64,000 nucleotides of DNA from Jackrogersella multiformis (Eukaryota; Ascomycota; Sordariomycetes; Xylariales; Hypoxylaceae). Both the position numbers and the translations under genes were made by a program. Where the stretch lies: NCBI GenBank assembly GCA_902806575.1, contig CADCXD010000004.1, forward strand, positions 2,356,001 to 2,420,000, read 5' to 3'. Below the pieces are notes generated by a model. The model had not been told where the DNA came from. It searched no databases and worked only from the letters and a program-made list of their open reading frames with translations. Positions 22,888-35,169 of the stretch are shown piece after piece. The stretch's first letter is position 1. The number at the start of each line of letters is the position of its first letter.

Positions 22888-25799
22888 ATGTATGTCAAGA
22901 AGCGTGGTATGTTATCTCCAAATGCCTTCTTCTACTCCAGTCACTCACTAAGACGCATATAGATGGTCGCCAAGAGCGCGTCCAGTTTGACAAGATCACA
23001 GCTCGTGTCTCGAGACTATGTTACGGTCTCGACACGGACCATGTCGACCCAGTTGCCATTACCCAGAAGGTCATCTCTGGTGTCTATGGAGGTGTCACCA
23101 CAGTACAGCTTGACGATCTCGTGAGTACTTCCAGCTTCGAATTGGCTTTAGTTGCCTTCTAACCAACCATCTCCTATAGGCAGCCGAGACCGCCGCGTAT
23201 ATGACTGTCACCCATCCTGACTATGCCATCCTTGCCGCACGTATTGCCGTGTCAAACCTACACAAGCAGACCAAGAAGCAATGGTCCTCTGTCATCAGCG
23301 ACCTCTACCACTACGTTAATCCCAGGAACAGGACAGCCTCTCCTATGATCTCCCAGGAGACTTACGAATGTGTCATGAGACACAAGGAGGACTTCGACTC
23401 CGCCATTGTCTATGACAGAGACTTCAACTACCAATACTTTGGCTTCAAGACTTTGGAGCGATCTTATCTACTCAAACTGAACGAAAAGATTGTTGAGAGA
23501 CCCCAGCACATGATCATGCGTGTGGCTGTCGGCATCTGGGGTGATGATATAGAGAAGGTCATTCAGACTTACAACTTGATGTCGAGCAAGTGCTTCACAC
23601 ATGCTTCGCCTACTCTTTTCAATGCCGGAACACCTCAGGCACAGCTATCATCTTGCTTCCTGGTCGACATGAAGGACGATAGTATCGACGGTATCTATGA
23701 CACTCTCAAGACCTGTGCCATGATCTCCAAGATGGCTGGTGGTATTGGTCTTAACATCCATCGCATTCGTGCCACCGGCTCATACATTGCCGGCACGAAT
23801 GGCACCTCGAACGGTATTGTACCCATGCTCCGTGTCTTCAATAACACTGCAAGATACGTAGACCAGGGTGGCAATAAGAGACCTGGTGCCTTTGCCATCT
23901 ACCTTGAGCCTTGGCACTCGGATGTTTTCGAGTTCCTTGACCTTCGCAAGAACCACGGCAAGGAGGAAGTCCGTGCTCGTGATCTCTTCCTCGCTCTCTG
24001 GATCCCTGACCTCTTCATGAAGCGTGTTGAAAAGAATGGCGAGTGGACTCTCATGTGTCCCAATGAGTGCCCCGGCCTAGCTGATATCTATGGCGATGAG
24101 TTCGAGGCTCTATACGAGAAGTACGAGGCAGAAGGTCGCGGTCGTCAGACGATTAAGGCCCAGAAGCTGTGGTACGCTATCCTCGAAGCCCAGACCGAGA
24201 CCGGTAACCCCTTCATGCTCTACAAGGACGCCTGCAATCGCAAGAGCAACCAGAAGAACCTCGGCACTATCCGCAGCTCGAACCTGTGCACAGAGATCGT
24301 CGAGTACTCAGCTCCCGACGAGGTAGCCGTCTGCAACTTGGCTTCCCTAGCTTTGCCGTCATTTGTTAACTATAATGAAGGCAACTTTGACTTCCAGAAG
24401 TTGCACGAGGTTGCCCAAGTAGTCGTTCACAACCTGAACAGGATCATTGACGTGAACTACTACCCTGTTCAGGAGGCCCGCAACAGCAACATGCGACACC
24501 GTCCCATCGGTCTTGGTGTTCAAGGTCTTGCTGACACGTTCCTCGCATTGCGTATGCCTTTCGAGTCACCAGAGGCGAGGCAGCTGAACAAGCAGATCTT
24601 CGAGACAATCTACCATGGCGCCTTGACTGCGTCTATGGAGATTGCTAAGGTCGAAAGTCCTTACTCCACCTATGAAGGTTCCCCCGTCTCGCAGGGTGTC
24701 CTCCAATATGACATGTGGAATGTCACCCCATCGGACCTCTGGGACTGGATAAGTCTCAAGGAACAAATCAAGCAGCACGGTGTACGTAACAGCCTGTTGG
24801 TTGCCCCTATGCCCACAGCCAGCACTTCCCAGATTCTGGGTAACAACGAGTGCTTCGAGCCTTACACATCCAACATCTACTCCCGTCGTGTCCTTGCTGG
24901 CGAGTTCCAGGTTGTCAACCCCTGGCTACTGAAGGACCTCGTTGACATGGGTCTCTGGTCTGATGCCATGAAGAACCGTATTATCGCCGAAGGCGGTTCA
25001 ATCCAGAATATTCCTAACATTCCCGCGGACATCAAGTCTCTTTACAAGACCGTCTGGGAAATCTCTCAGCGGACTATCGTCCAGATGGCCGCTGACCGCG
25101 GTGCGTTCATCGACCAGTCTCAGTCGCTAAACATTCACATGAGAGATCCTACCATGGGCAAGATTACCAGCATGCATTTCACTGGTTGGAAGCTTGGCCT
25201 GAAGACTGGCATGTACTACTTACGTACCCAAGCTGCCGCTGCACCCATTCAGTTTACTGTGGACCAGGAAGCTCTCAAGATTGTAGACTCGAATGCGGCC
25301 AGGTCAGGCATGCTGAAGAAGAGAGCCCCCCCTGGAAATTACAACTCCTCTGCATCCACTGGCATGTCTAGGCCCGTTAATGTTAAGCGAGATGACTCGA
25401 GCAACAACCTGGTTGCTTCGGCTCTTAATGGGATGCCGACACCTAGCACCACACCTCCCCCTGTTTCGGATGTCAAGGTAGCCCGACCAGTTGCTTCACC
25501 GAACAAGGCCGTGCCTTTTAAGGCAGACGTGGACGAGGGTGAGAGCCCCAAGGCTCTAGCTACGGAGCCATCGGAGAAGATCAAAGTGGAGGAGCTTCCG
25601 GAGCCGGCCCTCGAAGGCCAGAAGTCTTCCCAAGAGGAAGATAAAGAGGACAAGAGCAAAGAGCGCGAGTACGATATCTATGCGGATGCCGTCTTAGCTT
25701 GTAAGTTGGAGTAAACAATGCCTCTTACATTTAGCATACACTAACAGCTATATAGGTAGTATCGAGAACCCCGAATCCTGCGTCATGTGCAGCGGTTAA
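22888..25799 (+). CDS. RNR1: Ribonucleoside-diphosphate reductase large subunit
   Basis: Four exons, 22888-22906, 22963-23120, 23180-25700 and 25756-25799, give 913 aa. The N-terminal ATP cone starts [18 protein letters not shown]. Catalytic residues fall at their standard numbers: C218 (QLSSCFLVD), N427, C429 and E431 (SNLCTEIVE), and C444 (VAVCNLASL). The enzyme makes deoxynucleotides from ribonucleoside diphosphates with the small subunit RNR2. A disordered Pro/Ser/Glu-rich linker (about 780-895) leads to the C-terminal redox pair C908-V-M-C911, which is encoded only by the 44-nt last exon. Ignoring the last 55-nt intron would end the protein at ACKLE and remove this pair, so the spliced model is preferred. 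Its upstream region has a cluster of MCB-like boxes. Confidence 0.97.
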
Positions 25800-28700
25800 A
25801 GAATCTGACGAGATGAAGAAGTGACGACGATACGTGGCTGATGATGGACATAATGGGAATTCGGTTGCTTCAGATCCCGGTCTGCCTGGCGCATTGCCTG
25901 GGCCTCGTAAAGAAGCAAAACAGTAAATGCCACGCATCGACGCGATTGTATAATGGTTGGGCTTCATGAGGCATTTGATAAGCTCGCGCATATGCGTTTT
26001 GAATGAGTTATATGGTATTTCTCATCGTTTCCTAACGCATTGTCTCGCGTTATCTCTAGATGCCTATTCGCGCATCCGACGGCGGCTTATGCAAGCTGCT
26101 TTTCCTATAAGATATAGGTCAATGAAAATATGATAATGAACATGTCCTACGTCAGTAGCGTGTGTGGTGTAAATAAATAGCTACATGTAAACCGTCTGCA
26201 CTAGAACCCATCATATCAATTATGTAGAAGTATCGCAAGGCTGACATCTGCTTCATTCAGTAAACCGGACGATGAGCTGGGCAAAAATTTGCTTCCTCTT
26301 TCTAATGGCACAACTACATGAGTTTCGATGAGTGGAAATTTTATGTTTCGCGTGATGGGTGGGGTTTGCGAGGCGTTTCGTTCTTGGGGCCTGTAGTCAG
26401 TGTATACAGATGAGGTTCCCATCACTCAAGCAAGCTAAAGAGCGCTGGATATAAATGTTCCAAGTTTGCAAATAGAACTACTCGTCCTTTAAATATACCT
26501 ATGTTAGGCAGTCAATTGCACTTATGTCGAAGCCATATATCGATCACAGCATTGTCGTACTTGCGAGTATGCGTCTTGGTGGCGATGTCTTCTATAACCT
26601 ACCTGCGTACATGTTTTCCTTGCCATCCACCAGCGAGCCAACGCCAGTCGGGCAATTTCCTACCTACCTGCCACCTGCCTTCTATCAAATGAGAACGCAT
26701 GGGTTGCTAACTGGATCAAACATCACGCGCGCGCCGGACTTCCGACGAGCTCGTAAATTTTTCTCAGTGCGCCGGACACGCGTCCTACAGCGCCGGCGAG
26801 ACATCGCACGAGAAAACGCCGGGGTCGTCGCACATAGTTCACCTGGCCTTGCCGCTTACAGCCATGTCCCTCGATAGGGTGCGGCCCTTTTGTCTATAGA
26901 AGAGGACTTGGTTACCTTAGCGACTGCAGCATTTAGCTAGTGTAGTAGCGAACCGCGTGGTTCGACAAGCCTACCGGCAGCCATGCTGCAAGGCGTCGTC
27001 GAGCTAGAGCACACGGCAGGCGGGCGGGTTTGGGTGGAACATGGCCATGATAGGTAAGATGGGAAATGGAAGTTGTTGTCACTCGACTGATGACGATGTG
27101 GCTATGTACTGTATGTATACCTAGGTAGGCAGGACCTCAATCAAGGCACTAGTGCATTTGCCATCTACGTACTAGGGAGGGCTAGGTTTTTTGGCAGCGG
27201 GATGAGGTGGATGATTCGTCAGTGCTCTCAGCCGTCCCTTCGCGGTGGAACATACAGCTTGCAGTGGTTGGCAAGCGGTAAGGGGGAGGTTTTTTTCTTT
27301 CTTTTTTTGTGTTCGCCACGCCACCGAAAGTCGCACGGAAGAGTTGTACAAATTTCCAGGTGTTTCACTTGGAGAGGAGGTTTTCTTCCCGGCGATGACT
27401 CTCGGCCCCTGGCTTGGTAGATTGGAAATTTGAAGGTGATTAGCACGGCAAGAAGTTTGCTGGAGGAAGAAGGTCGGCTTCCGTTCAGTACCTAGGACAA
27501 TTACCTCCTAGGTGGTAATCGGGTTATGTGTAGGATAGGTGTGATAGGTATAGATAGGTCCAGCCCCGCGAATCCGGTATTGATATAAGAGACGGTGAGA
27601 AGCTGCGCGATTGGATTCGGATGGGAGCTCCGGCCGACCCACTAATCTCGTAGATCAAGAAGAGAAGAGGAGTGAGTTGTTGTTGTTATTCTTCTTCCCA
27701 TAACCGCATATGCTTAGCAGCTTGATAACCTGGCAGCTGCCTGGTTACGGGTGGCTAGAGTAGCACACGTAAAGGCATCAAACCATGATGCCGGAACACA
27801 TTGAGACGGTAAGCAGTTCAAGGTAAAATTGTAGCCATGGTAACCTGATGTGACATCAACGATTTCTGCCATTTATGCGATTTCTGCAATCTCATCGGCA
27901 TCGGCTGATCAATTTGACGAGGCCTCCCTGCTCCCGCCACTAGATCCAATAAACCCGTATTGCTTTTTGTCGAGCCATGGATCCTCTAATGTAGGTAGCT
28001 GGGTAGGTAGGTAGGCAGGTAGGTGAATAGTGTATATTTCGCTGGTCACAGCCCACCAGTTAAGAACCTCATTCGATAGTAGGTATGGACAGCAGAGCAC
28101 AGATAGCATTGTTAGCATTGTTAGCATTGTTAGCATTATTCACATCGCAGATGTTGCAATTTTAACAACATGGTAGGTAACACGGTAAACTTGGCACCAG
28201 CCTTGAAAACTGACATAGATTGATATGCTAATAGGTTGGTTTGTTGTTGAATCGGAGAATCTTCCATCAATAGATTTTTTTTTTTTGCAGGTGGGGTGGA
28301 GGAGTTGAAGTGGAGGAGTTGAAGTGGCAGAAGTGTGGCTATCAGGACCAGGTACTAGGAAAGACAACAGCTCATGCGGGGCAAGATGGCAAGCAAGCAA
28401 GTGGGAGTTTCCATTCTAGTGTACCTATTGGTTGTCAAGGTTTATGACATCACTGGTAAACCAGAATAGTGGATACATAGTACCTTAGGTACCTTGGTAG
28501 ACCTTTTCTACAACTGTTCCTTGCATTTTCGACTTTCAAATGTTCTTCTCAAATAAAGCACTACAGCAATATTTCAATTATAATATCATCTCAATACACT
28601 ACCTCTCCAAAATAAAACTATTCATGTTTAATTTAATATTTTAGCTACCTCCCAGACCTAACAACCATAAGTATCAAGTTCTAACACAACTAGTAAGTAC

Positions 28701-30976
28701 TAGCCTAGGAACCTACAGCTAGCCCATGACGCGGGTACTAGAGCTAGTGGCCCTTATAGCAGGTACTAATCCAAGTAATCTACAGTGGCCTGCATAGCCC
28801 TGGATATCATTGGCCAATCAAATAGCTAGAGTGGCATGTCCAGCTGTCCATACGCAGTAATTCCCTTAGTCGCAATAACCCTTGCAGGTAGCTTAACCTC
28901 CGCCTTAAATCAAATTACCAATTCCGACAACTCTTACCTTAGAATTTTCTTGCTTTCCTTCTTAACCAACTACCAACTTGAAGCTAATAACATCATACCT
29001 GGGTAGTCAGGCATCGAAGATCTGGAAAGTCCACCTGCTAACTAATTGACATTTGTGACATTTGTGACATCAGGTCCATTTTCTTGTTTCTTTGTTAGAA
29101 TTATGCCGTGACTTAGATATTTGTTTAAGCACCTAGGCAAGTTTGCTATCATGAGATGATTTCTACACCATCAATAACTTACGTATTCTTGTTGGAGACA
29201 TAGTGGTACATATCAAGTGGATATGGTGGAAATATTCTGGTCATCGACGCCAATGATACTATTCGATATCATAAGTGCAATCATGCATGTTTCTACTCGT
29301 AACGGCTAGTGTTACTTGCGCACACTATCATCCAATATTTACTTATTCGGCCAGCAAAGACATGCTCAAGAGTCGTCACCAATGGGGTACAATCCATAAA
29401 CGTCAATGAGTTCATCCCGTATTTTGCTGCCCTGTCTAGCCCGGCTTTCTAGTCTATCACAGCGAGGCACCCGGTTGATGCCTTATTTTATGATGTAAGT
29501 CGATCTAAGCTGCCAAATCTCGTGCTGAGTACCTAGGTAGGTAGGTACTAGGTATGCTAAGTCACCTAACAGGAAATACGGATCGAGGTATAACCCAGCA
29601 CTAAGGTACCTACTATACTATTAGTTAGTGATAGTATCAACTACTATGTACCTAACTAATTAAGATCAACAACCTTGGAAGCCTGGAGGTTGGGAAGCTG
29701 TAATGTCGGTCTATACCAAGGTACAATACATTTGATATCGTCATACACACATGGCAGGTGCTCAGCTAATGGATCTCATGTAGGTAATTGCTAGTTGCAC
29801 GAGAATACGTGCCGAAACTAGGTGACTTGGGGTATAGCAATCAAATTACCTAATGCACATAGGACGATAGGTACATAGTGGGATAGGTAGGTACCTGCCC
29901 CTTGTATGGAGATGCAATGTACCTAGGTATTATTCAACAACCTTGGAAGTCGATTTTTCTCCAGGGTATGACCCAAGCTATCAACCAGTATGAACAATCA
30001 CTTATTTAAAAACATCATATGAACCGACGTCCATGTTTGTTTTATTTCACACGTTCTTCACAATTTTATTCCCCACGTGAAAAGCTGATCAAGTAACGAA
30101 TATTCGAAACCGTTACTTCTTATCTTCTTTCTTCCTTCTTCCCTTCACCACATCAACCTCAACTCTCGTGTAGTCATCAACTCGATATCCTCCCCATTTA
30201 TTTGGTAAGTCATCCGTTTATTATGATGATATTGGTAGATAGCTGGACATCTACCATCATATTAGACCCTTGAATGGTTTCTCCTACTCATTGACCTTAC
30301 ACGTCGCGTACCTGCACATCGCATCGCATCACATCACCGTTCGCCTTCATCTTTCTAGTTGGTATCTTGTACCTAGTGGTTTGTGATACCTCGCACCTAC
30401 CTAACCTATGTACTCTCCTCCCTCCTTCCCAACCTTGGAAGCTACCTAGGTAGTCACCTCTTCGTGCCCAGCTTGATTCCCTCCTACGTCCTCGTTTCGT
30501 GTCTTACATCACACAAGCACATACACAGCCGAACGAAATTACCTCCTCAGACGGAATCCTCAGGTGGGCGCCTTCCTCTGAGGTTAGATAAGTATCGTAC
30601 CTGCTTGTCGATACCCGTGCTCCTTCCTCGCTGTCTCTGTCCGCCGATGAACAAATCGAACTACTTTCCCCCTCTTTCGAAATCTTGAAATCCTATTTCC
30701 TATTTCCCATTTCCCGTTTCCAATTTATCTTTTCGTCTCCCACAACAACATTTCCCACATCAAGACTCAGAACTACTACATCATCCATCCATCTTCCATC
30801 TTCCACAAGCATCGCAACTGTAAACACCTTCACATCCCAACGCATCTTCAGAATTTTGCACTCTTTTTGAGCATCCATTTCTACGATCTTCTTTTGACAG
30901 CAGAAATTCTTATTATTCTTGGTAGGCATTCAACGCGTCTCGATATTTCGATATCCCACACTCGACATCATCCAAG
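25800..30976. other. Large gene-poor spacer, 5.2 kb
   Basis: No gene supported. Open frames such as 26524-26877 and 30383-30688 have no domain. Contents: a short GC-rich patch with repeated GCGCCGG (about 26725-26830), CCTAGG-type repeats (27120, 28000, 29530, 29925), microsatellites near 28104 and 28295, and from about 30020 a pyrimidine-rich leader belonging to the CFEM gene. A GTAAGT at 30204 and a TTTCTAG at about 30352-30358 could bound a leader intron. Confidence 0.5.
28104..28137. repeat. 9-base tandem repeat (TAGCATTGT)
   Basis: Three full units plus a partial fourth. No associated gene. Confidence 0.85.
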
Positions 30977-32131
30977 ATGAAGACCTCCGCCATCCTTGTC
31001 AGCGTCGGCGCGGCCTTGGCTGCAGCCCAGGACATCACTTATCCTCAGGACTTCCCAGAGTGCGGTGTAAGTCATTTTTCTCGTGTCCCCCTCCTGACTC
31101 TAGACGATTTAATCAAGTTTTCTTGAATATCATCACGTCGAATTATTCGAAACTAATTACTTGCGTATCTAGAAAACCTGCGTCAGCAACATGCTGAGCC
31201 AGGCTTCCGTGCTTGGTTGCTCCGACATTGCACCATCGTGCCTCTGCACCAAACAGAACTTCATATACGGAGTTAGAGACTGCGCTACGGAGTCATGCCA
31301 GGACCAGTCCCTTGCGCAGCAAGTCATCCAGTACGGAAGTCAATACTGCGCTAGTAAGTCTACCATTGCAATTTTATTGGACGGTCTAGTCAGAAGGCTA
31401 ATACTAACCCTTTATTAAAGGTGTCGGCGTTGACGTATCTGGTATCCCTACTGCTGTAAGTAAAAATCGTCTTCCAATATCCGACCTTAACATTAGCTAA
31501 TTCAAAAAATCTATAGACCGGCGAGAACCCCACTGCATCCACCACTGTTGTTGCGACTGCTTCTCCAACCAACTCCGCAAGTGTAAGGCTCCTTAATTCC
31601 TGATTACTGCTCTTATAGATGCTAACATGATTAAAGGGTACCCAAGGATCGAGCAGTAAGAGCTTTTCCGTTGTGCTTGCCACGGGCAGCTATGGCGATG
31701 TCTTTTATTCTACCATCTATCCTAACGGTCAAACTCCAGACACTGGTAGTAGCGGGTCTATCCCCATTTCAACCACAACCTTCGAGACTACCATTAGCAC
31801 TAGCGGTAGTGCCCTCACATCTACTGTCACTAGTACTGCCTTCTCAGATTCCGAAGCCTCTGCCTCGGGCACGGGTACTTCCGGCACTGAGTCTGGATCT
31901 GCCAGCTCAGGTGTGATCGAGTCGACAACAATCACCACGAACGGCTCGACCTTGGCAACTGTCACTAGTGCCACTGAACCCGCAAGCAGCGCCACCTCTG
32001 AGGGAGGCAGTGAATCTCAGACTGGATCAGCCGGTGAGTCTGCTTCGTCCACTTCGAACCCTGCTTCCCAGCGCACTGCAGCACCGGCCGGCTTCATTGC
32101 CGCTGCTGGTTTGGCTGCTCTGCTGCTATAA
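30977..32131 (+). CDS. CFEM-domain GPI-anchored cell-surface protein
   Basis: Five exons, 30977-31066, 31173-31353, 31421-31455, 31517-31582 and 31637-32131, give 288 aa. Residues 1-17 are a signal peptide. The CFEM domain (about 20-91) has the eight conserved Cys: ECG, TCV, LGCSD, SCLC, RDCA, ESCQ and QYCAS. CFEM proteins sit in the wall or membrane; some bind haem or act in host interaction. The rest is Ser/Thr-rich stalk, and the last 14 residues (AGFIAAAGLAALLL) form a GPI-attachment signal. Introns 3 and 4 are about 55-61 nt with CTAAC-like branch sites; the start of exon 5 (GTQGSSSKSFSVV) is the likeliest of several acceptors. The long leader may contain small upstream frames. Confidence 0.88.
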
Positions 32132-33074
32132 GCAACGTGACGAGAATGCGACTAGGTTAGGTGGAGTTTCGGTTCATGGAAAGCAATGCATTGAGGGTTG
32201 AGAGGGCAGACGACTAACGTCACTTAATATTATTGGTCGGCCAGTGCATGAATGGTTCACGATGACAAGGACTCCCTTCGCTTGACGATGCGATGACTTT
32301 GAGATTGCAGGCGGTTCTTTTACGATGTATAAATGATTCATTGTCCTCCCAGGACTACTAATACCTGTTCAGAGATACCCACCCCTGAGTAGATGGCATT
32401 GAGGCATCAGGCAGTGGAGTTGGTCTTCTCACTTTCATCAAGGAAACTAATAAATAGAGATTCGTTCATCTAACATACGTGCCTTTATTTCATTGACTTG
32501 ATTTGTGTTTGGTTCTCCCAGTCACACACACATATATATGAGATCCATAACTATCTGGGTACCCATAGCATAGTAATTACCTAGGTGAAGGGATGGTTTG
32601 GTAGGTTGGTGAGTTTTTATAAGTATCGTGGTTAATGCTCACCACCATATCGTCATTAGCCGTACCTGTTCTTAACCATTCTGTAACTACCTCCCTATGT
32701 ACCTAGGTAGGTACCTGTTCTATCCCTTTACCCTATCAACTCGTACTATTTAGAGAAGAATATCACAGTTTTCTATTGGGATTATATGCCATCGCGCAAA
32801 GTGAAAACAATCGTACCTTCTTTTGAGGGCAGGCTACATATCTACCTATGTAGGTATCCTCCCTGTTCTGCATGCAACGCGGGAATATGCAGGCTTTCAC
32901 AAAGCCCCCTACCTACAAGACTGCGTGTTCTAATGCAAATGCGCCTCTTCCTTCCATGCCCCGAACCTCCGTAGCCCCAGACCCTCCTATGCAAATAACC
33001 ATCCCTTCCCGCCGCCCCTTTCATCATCTAATGCAAGCTTCCTTGGTAATGCAGATATTTTTTAATTTTACTAT
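32132..33074. other. Convergent spacer
   Basis: Lies between the CFEM gene and the read-through end of the F-box-like gene. Contains CCTAGG repeats near 32580 and 32700-32712. No gene seen. Confidence 0.5.
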
Positions 33075-34496
33075 CTACGTAGTGATAGATGTTTTAGAGG
33101 GGTCTTCGTTGTTGGTTGTCTTGGAGCAGACATAGTTAAGGCTGCAAAAATAGGTAACTCCGGTGAGTTGACGCTGCCTTGAATCGATGTATCTGTAAGT
33201 GGCATGAGTGTTTGCAAATAGTTGGTGGATACCCCCTTTCTCGGCCCAAGTCCATTTCCGGCTTGTCTTTTTGGCATCTTCGACAATCTCGACTTCCTAC
33301 AGGCTTGGATATTTACCGTTGGCGACCTCCTGGGCAAACCACGAAATGCCAGGGACGAGGCGTCGATCGACGTCGAATATGCGCAAGACCTCAAGACCCT
33401 GTGGTAGGAAGTCTACGAGATTCTTGGTGTTGCAGTCATCTCCTCGTAGCTTTGCCGCGAGGATTATCGCAGACTGGGCTATTGTCAGCGTTCCCAGAGC
33501 CTCTAGGTGTGCCAGAGTGTAGATCGACGTAGGGATAGTTGTATTGCGTCCGATGCCACTGACCCAGTTTGCCATTCGTCGAACCATATAATTCCGTGAG
33601 CGACAGCCTAGACCAGGAGGTACGTGCTCTTTTAGGAATGTCAACTCCTTCAGCTGTCTGCACTTCTGGAAGAGGTGGAAACCCTCCACTAATTCTTCAT
33701 TGTTGTTGCAAAGAATATGGAAGCATATTAGCTGACTAAGTGTGATAGGTAGAGTGACTTTGTGTGGATCTCGACCATTCGCCCCACCAGGGTCGCGTCG
33801 TATGCGAATTTTTAGAGTATGAAGATTGGGTGCTATTTTCGAGAACAAATTTGCTGCCAAAGAGATGAGAGGGCCTACTAAGGGCACTCGCCAGTCGAAA
33901 CTGACGCTCTTCAGGGACTTGAGGCACATCTTGGAGGAAACCACCTCCCACAACATCAGGAACAGGGGGAACAAGCACTCATCAATGGAGGACTCGGAAA
34001 TGCGGTTCCGATGAATAGTGAACTTTTCCACACATTCAAGGCAAATATGTTCTATGTTTGGCAGTTGGCGTAGAAGTATTAGCAATGATATCGTTGGTTT
34101 CGTTTCTAGACGGCGATATCCCCAGGATGATCTCATTCCCCATCGACCGTAAACGTCCCGCAATGCGATAGCATCAGCCTCCTTGTCTAGTCCGGTTAAG
34201 CCTTCCCATTCTGTCATAGAGAACATGAAGTCAGTCGAGATAGTTTTGACGAACTTGGCCAGATGTTGCGACGCTGTCACTGTTCGCAAGAAGGTAGCGA
34301 GTGACCTGGATGACTGGAGTTGATTGGAGCTGCGGTTTGAGAAAGTAGTGTACAGACGCTTCTGCACAATCTTGTGGAAGTCTTTGTTGACTCGGACTAG
34401 GCGGGCCATGGTGCAGCGGTCGTCATCATTCTCTAGTAGGTCCAGCACCTTCATCCAGATCTCTCCTGGAAAACGGCCTGTTCGAGAGGGCGCCAT
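33075..34496 (-). CDS. F-box-like protein, interrupted by one in-frame TAG
   Basis: Single exon from the ATG at 34496 (MAPSRTGRFPGEIW). Residues 10-52 (FPGEIWMKVLDLL, then RLVRVNKDFHKIVQKRLYTTF) form an F-box-like domain; the remainder is Leu-rich with irregular LRR-type spacing, as in fungal substrate adaptors of SCF ubiquitin ligases. A TAG at 33297-33299 ends the frame at 399 aa. The same frame then continues for 73 codons to a TAG at 33075, and begins EVEIVEDAKKTSRKWTWAEK, a natural continuation of ...VANGKYPSL. I therefore annotate the full 473-codon span, with one stop inside it. It is either a recent nonsense change or a recoded codon. The partner substrate is unknown. Confidence 0.7.
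33297..33299 (-). other. In-frame TAG within the F-box-like gene
   Basis: Codon 400, context CTG TAG GAA. The seven bases TGTAGGA are identical to those around the stop in the oxidase-like gene. No strong local hairpin was found by eye (only TCC/GGA). Confidence 0.6.
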
Positions 34497-35169
34497 CTTT
34501 GTAAGATGAAGAGGGAGTTTTTGGTCCACGAATCAACAAAAATAACAAATTTAGATTCAGCGAATTAAAGAGAGAAGAGAGAAGAGGTGTTGTTGTGTAA
34601 TGTGTGAATGATCAAACTTGACACGAGTGAATGTGTCGTCGAGAGTGAAGTTGGCGGTTGGCGTGAGTAATTGGGTACGTAGAGAGATTATGAAATTTAC
34701 TGAAAGTTAAGATCAGTGTGGACAACGAAATGTTGGAAACAGGCTAAAAAATGTAGATGTTGATTTGGTGAAGAATACCTAGGTATTTACAAGGTCGTCG
34801 TCGACATGATTGGCGATAGATCTTTGTACTACCTACCTACCGGTATGATTAGGTAGTACGTACCGTACCTGCCGTTAATTGTACATGCCTACACGTGTAC
34901 CTACCTAGTGTAGGTATGCAGGTAGGTACGAAAACTTTATATTTAAACTAATGTACCCCAGATCACGCGATGGTGCGGGGTAGTTTCCAGATAGTAAAAA
35001 ATGTCTCAGAATTGGAAGGTCAAGAGCTGGTTGAGTTCAGCATCAACTCTCACCCAGATCCCTAAAGTATATAAATAAAATTTCAGGGGTATCTTATCTA
35101 GGGAATACTCAACCTCACATCGCATCGCACCGTATCACATTCCACGACAAAGTGGGATTCACACTAAGA
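34497..35169. other. Divergent promoter region
   Basis: Between the F-box-like gene (leftward) and nitrilase (rightward). Contains CCTAGG-type repeats near 34780 and 34895-34930. No gene seen. Confidence 0.5.

Noticed and set aside
30383..30688. 101-aa open frame upstream of the CFEM gene as a gene
   Set aside because: Low-complexity Ser/Pro/Leu content produced by the pyrimidine-rich leader; better explained as untranslated sequence.
33297..33318. The TAG in the F-box-like gene as the acceptor of an intron starting at the GTAAAT just upstream
   Set aside because: That intron would be only 20 nt, far below any spliceosomal minimum, and removing it shifts the frame away from the good downstream coding sequence.
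33071..33394. Minus-strand 107-aa frame at the end of the F-box-like gene
   Set aside because: It is a shadow in another frame; the F-box frame continues through the same DNA with much better coding character.
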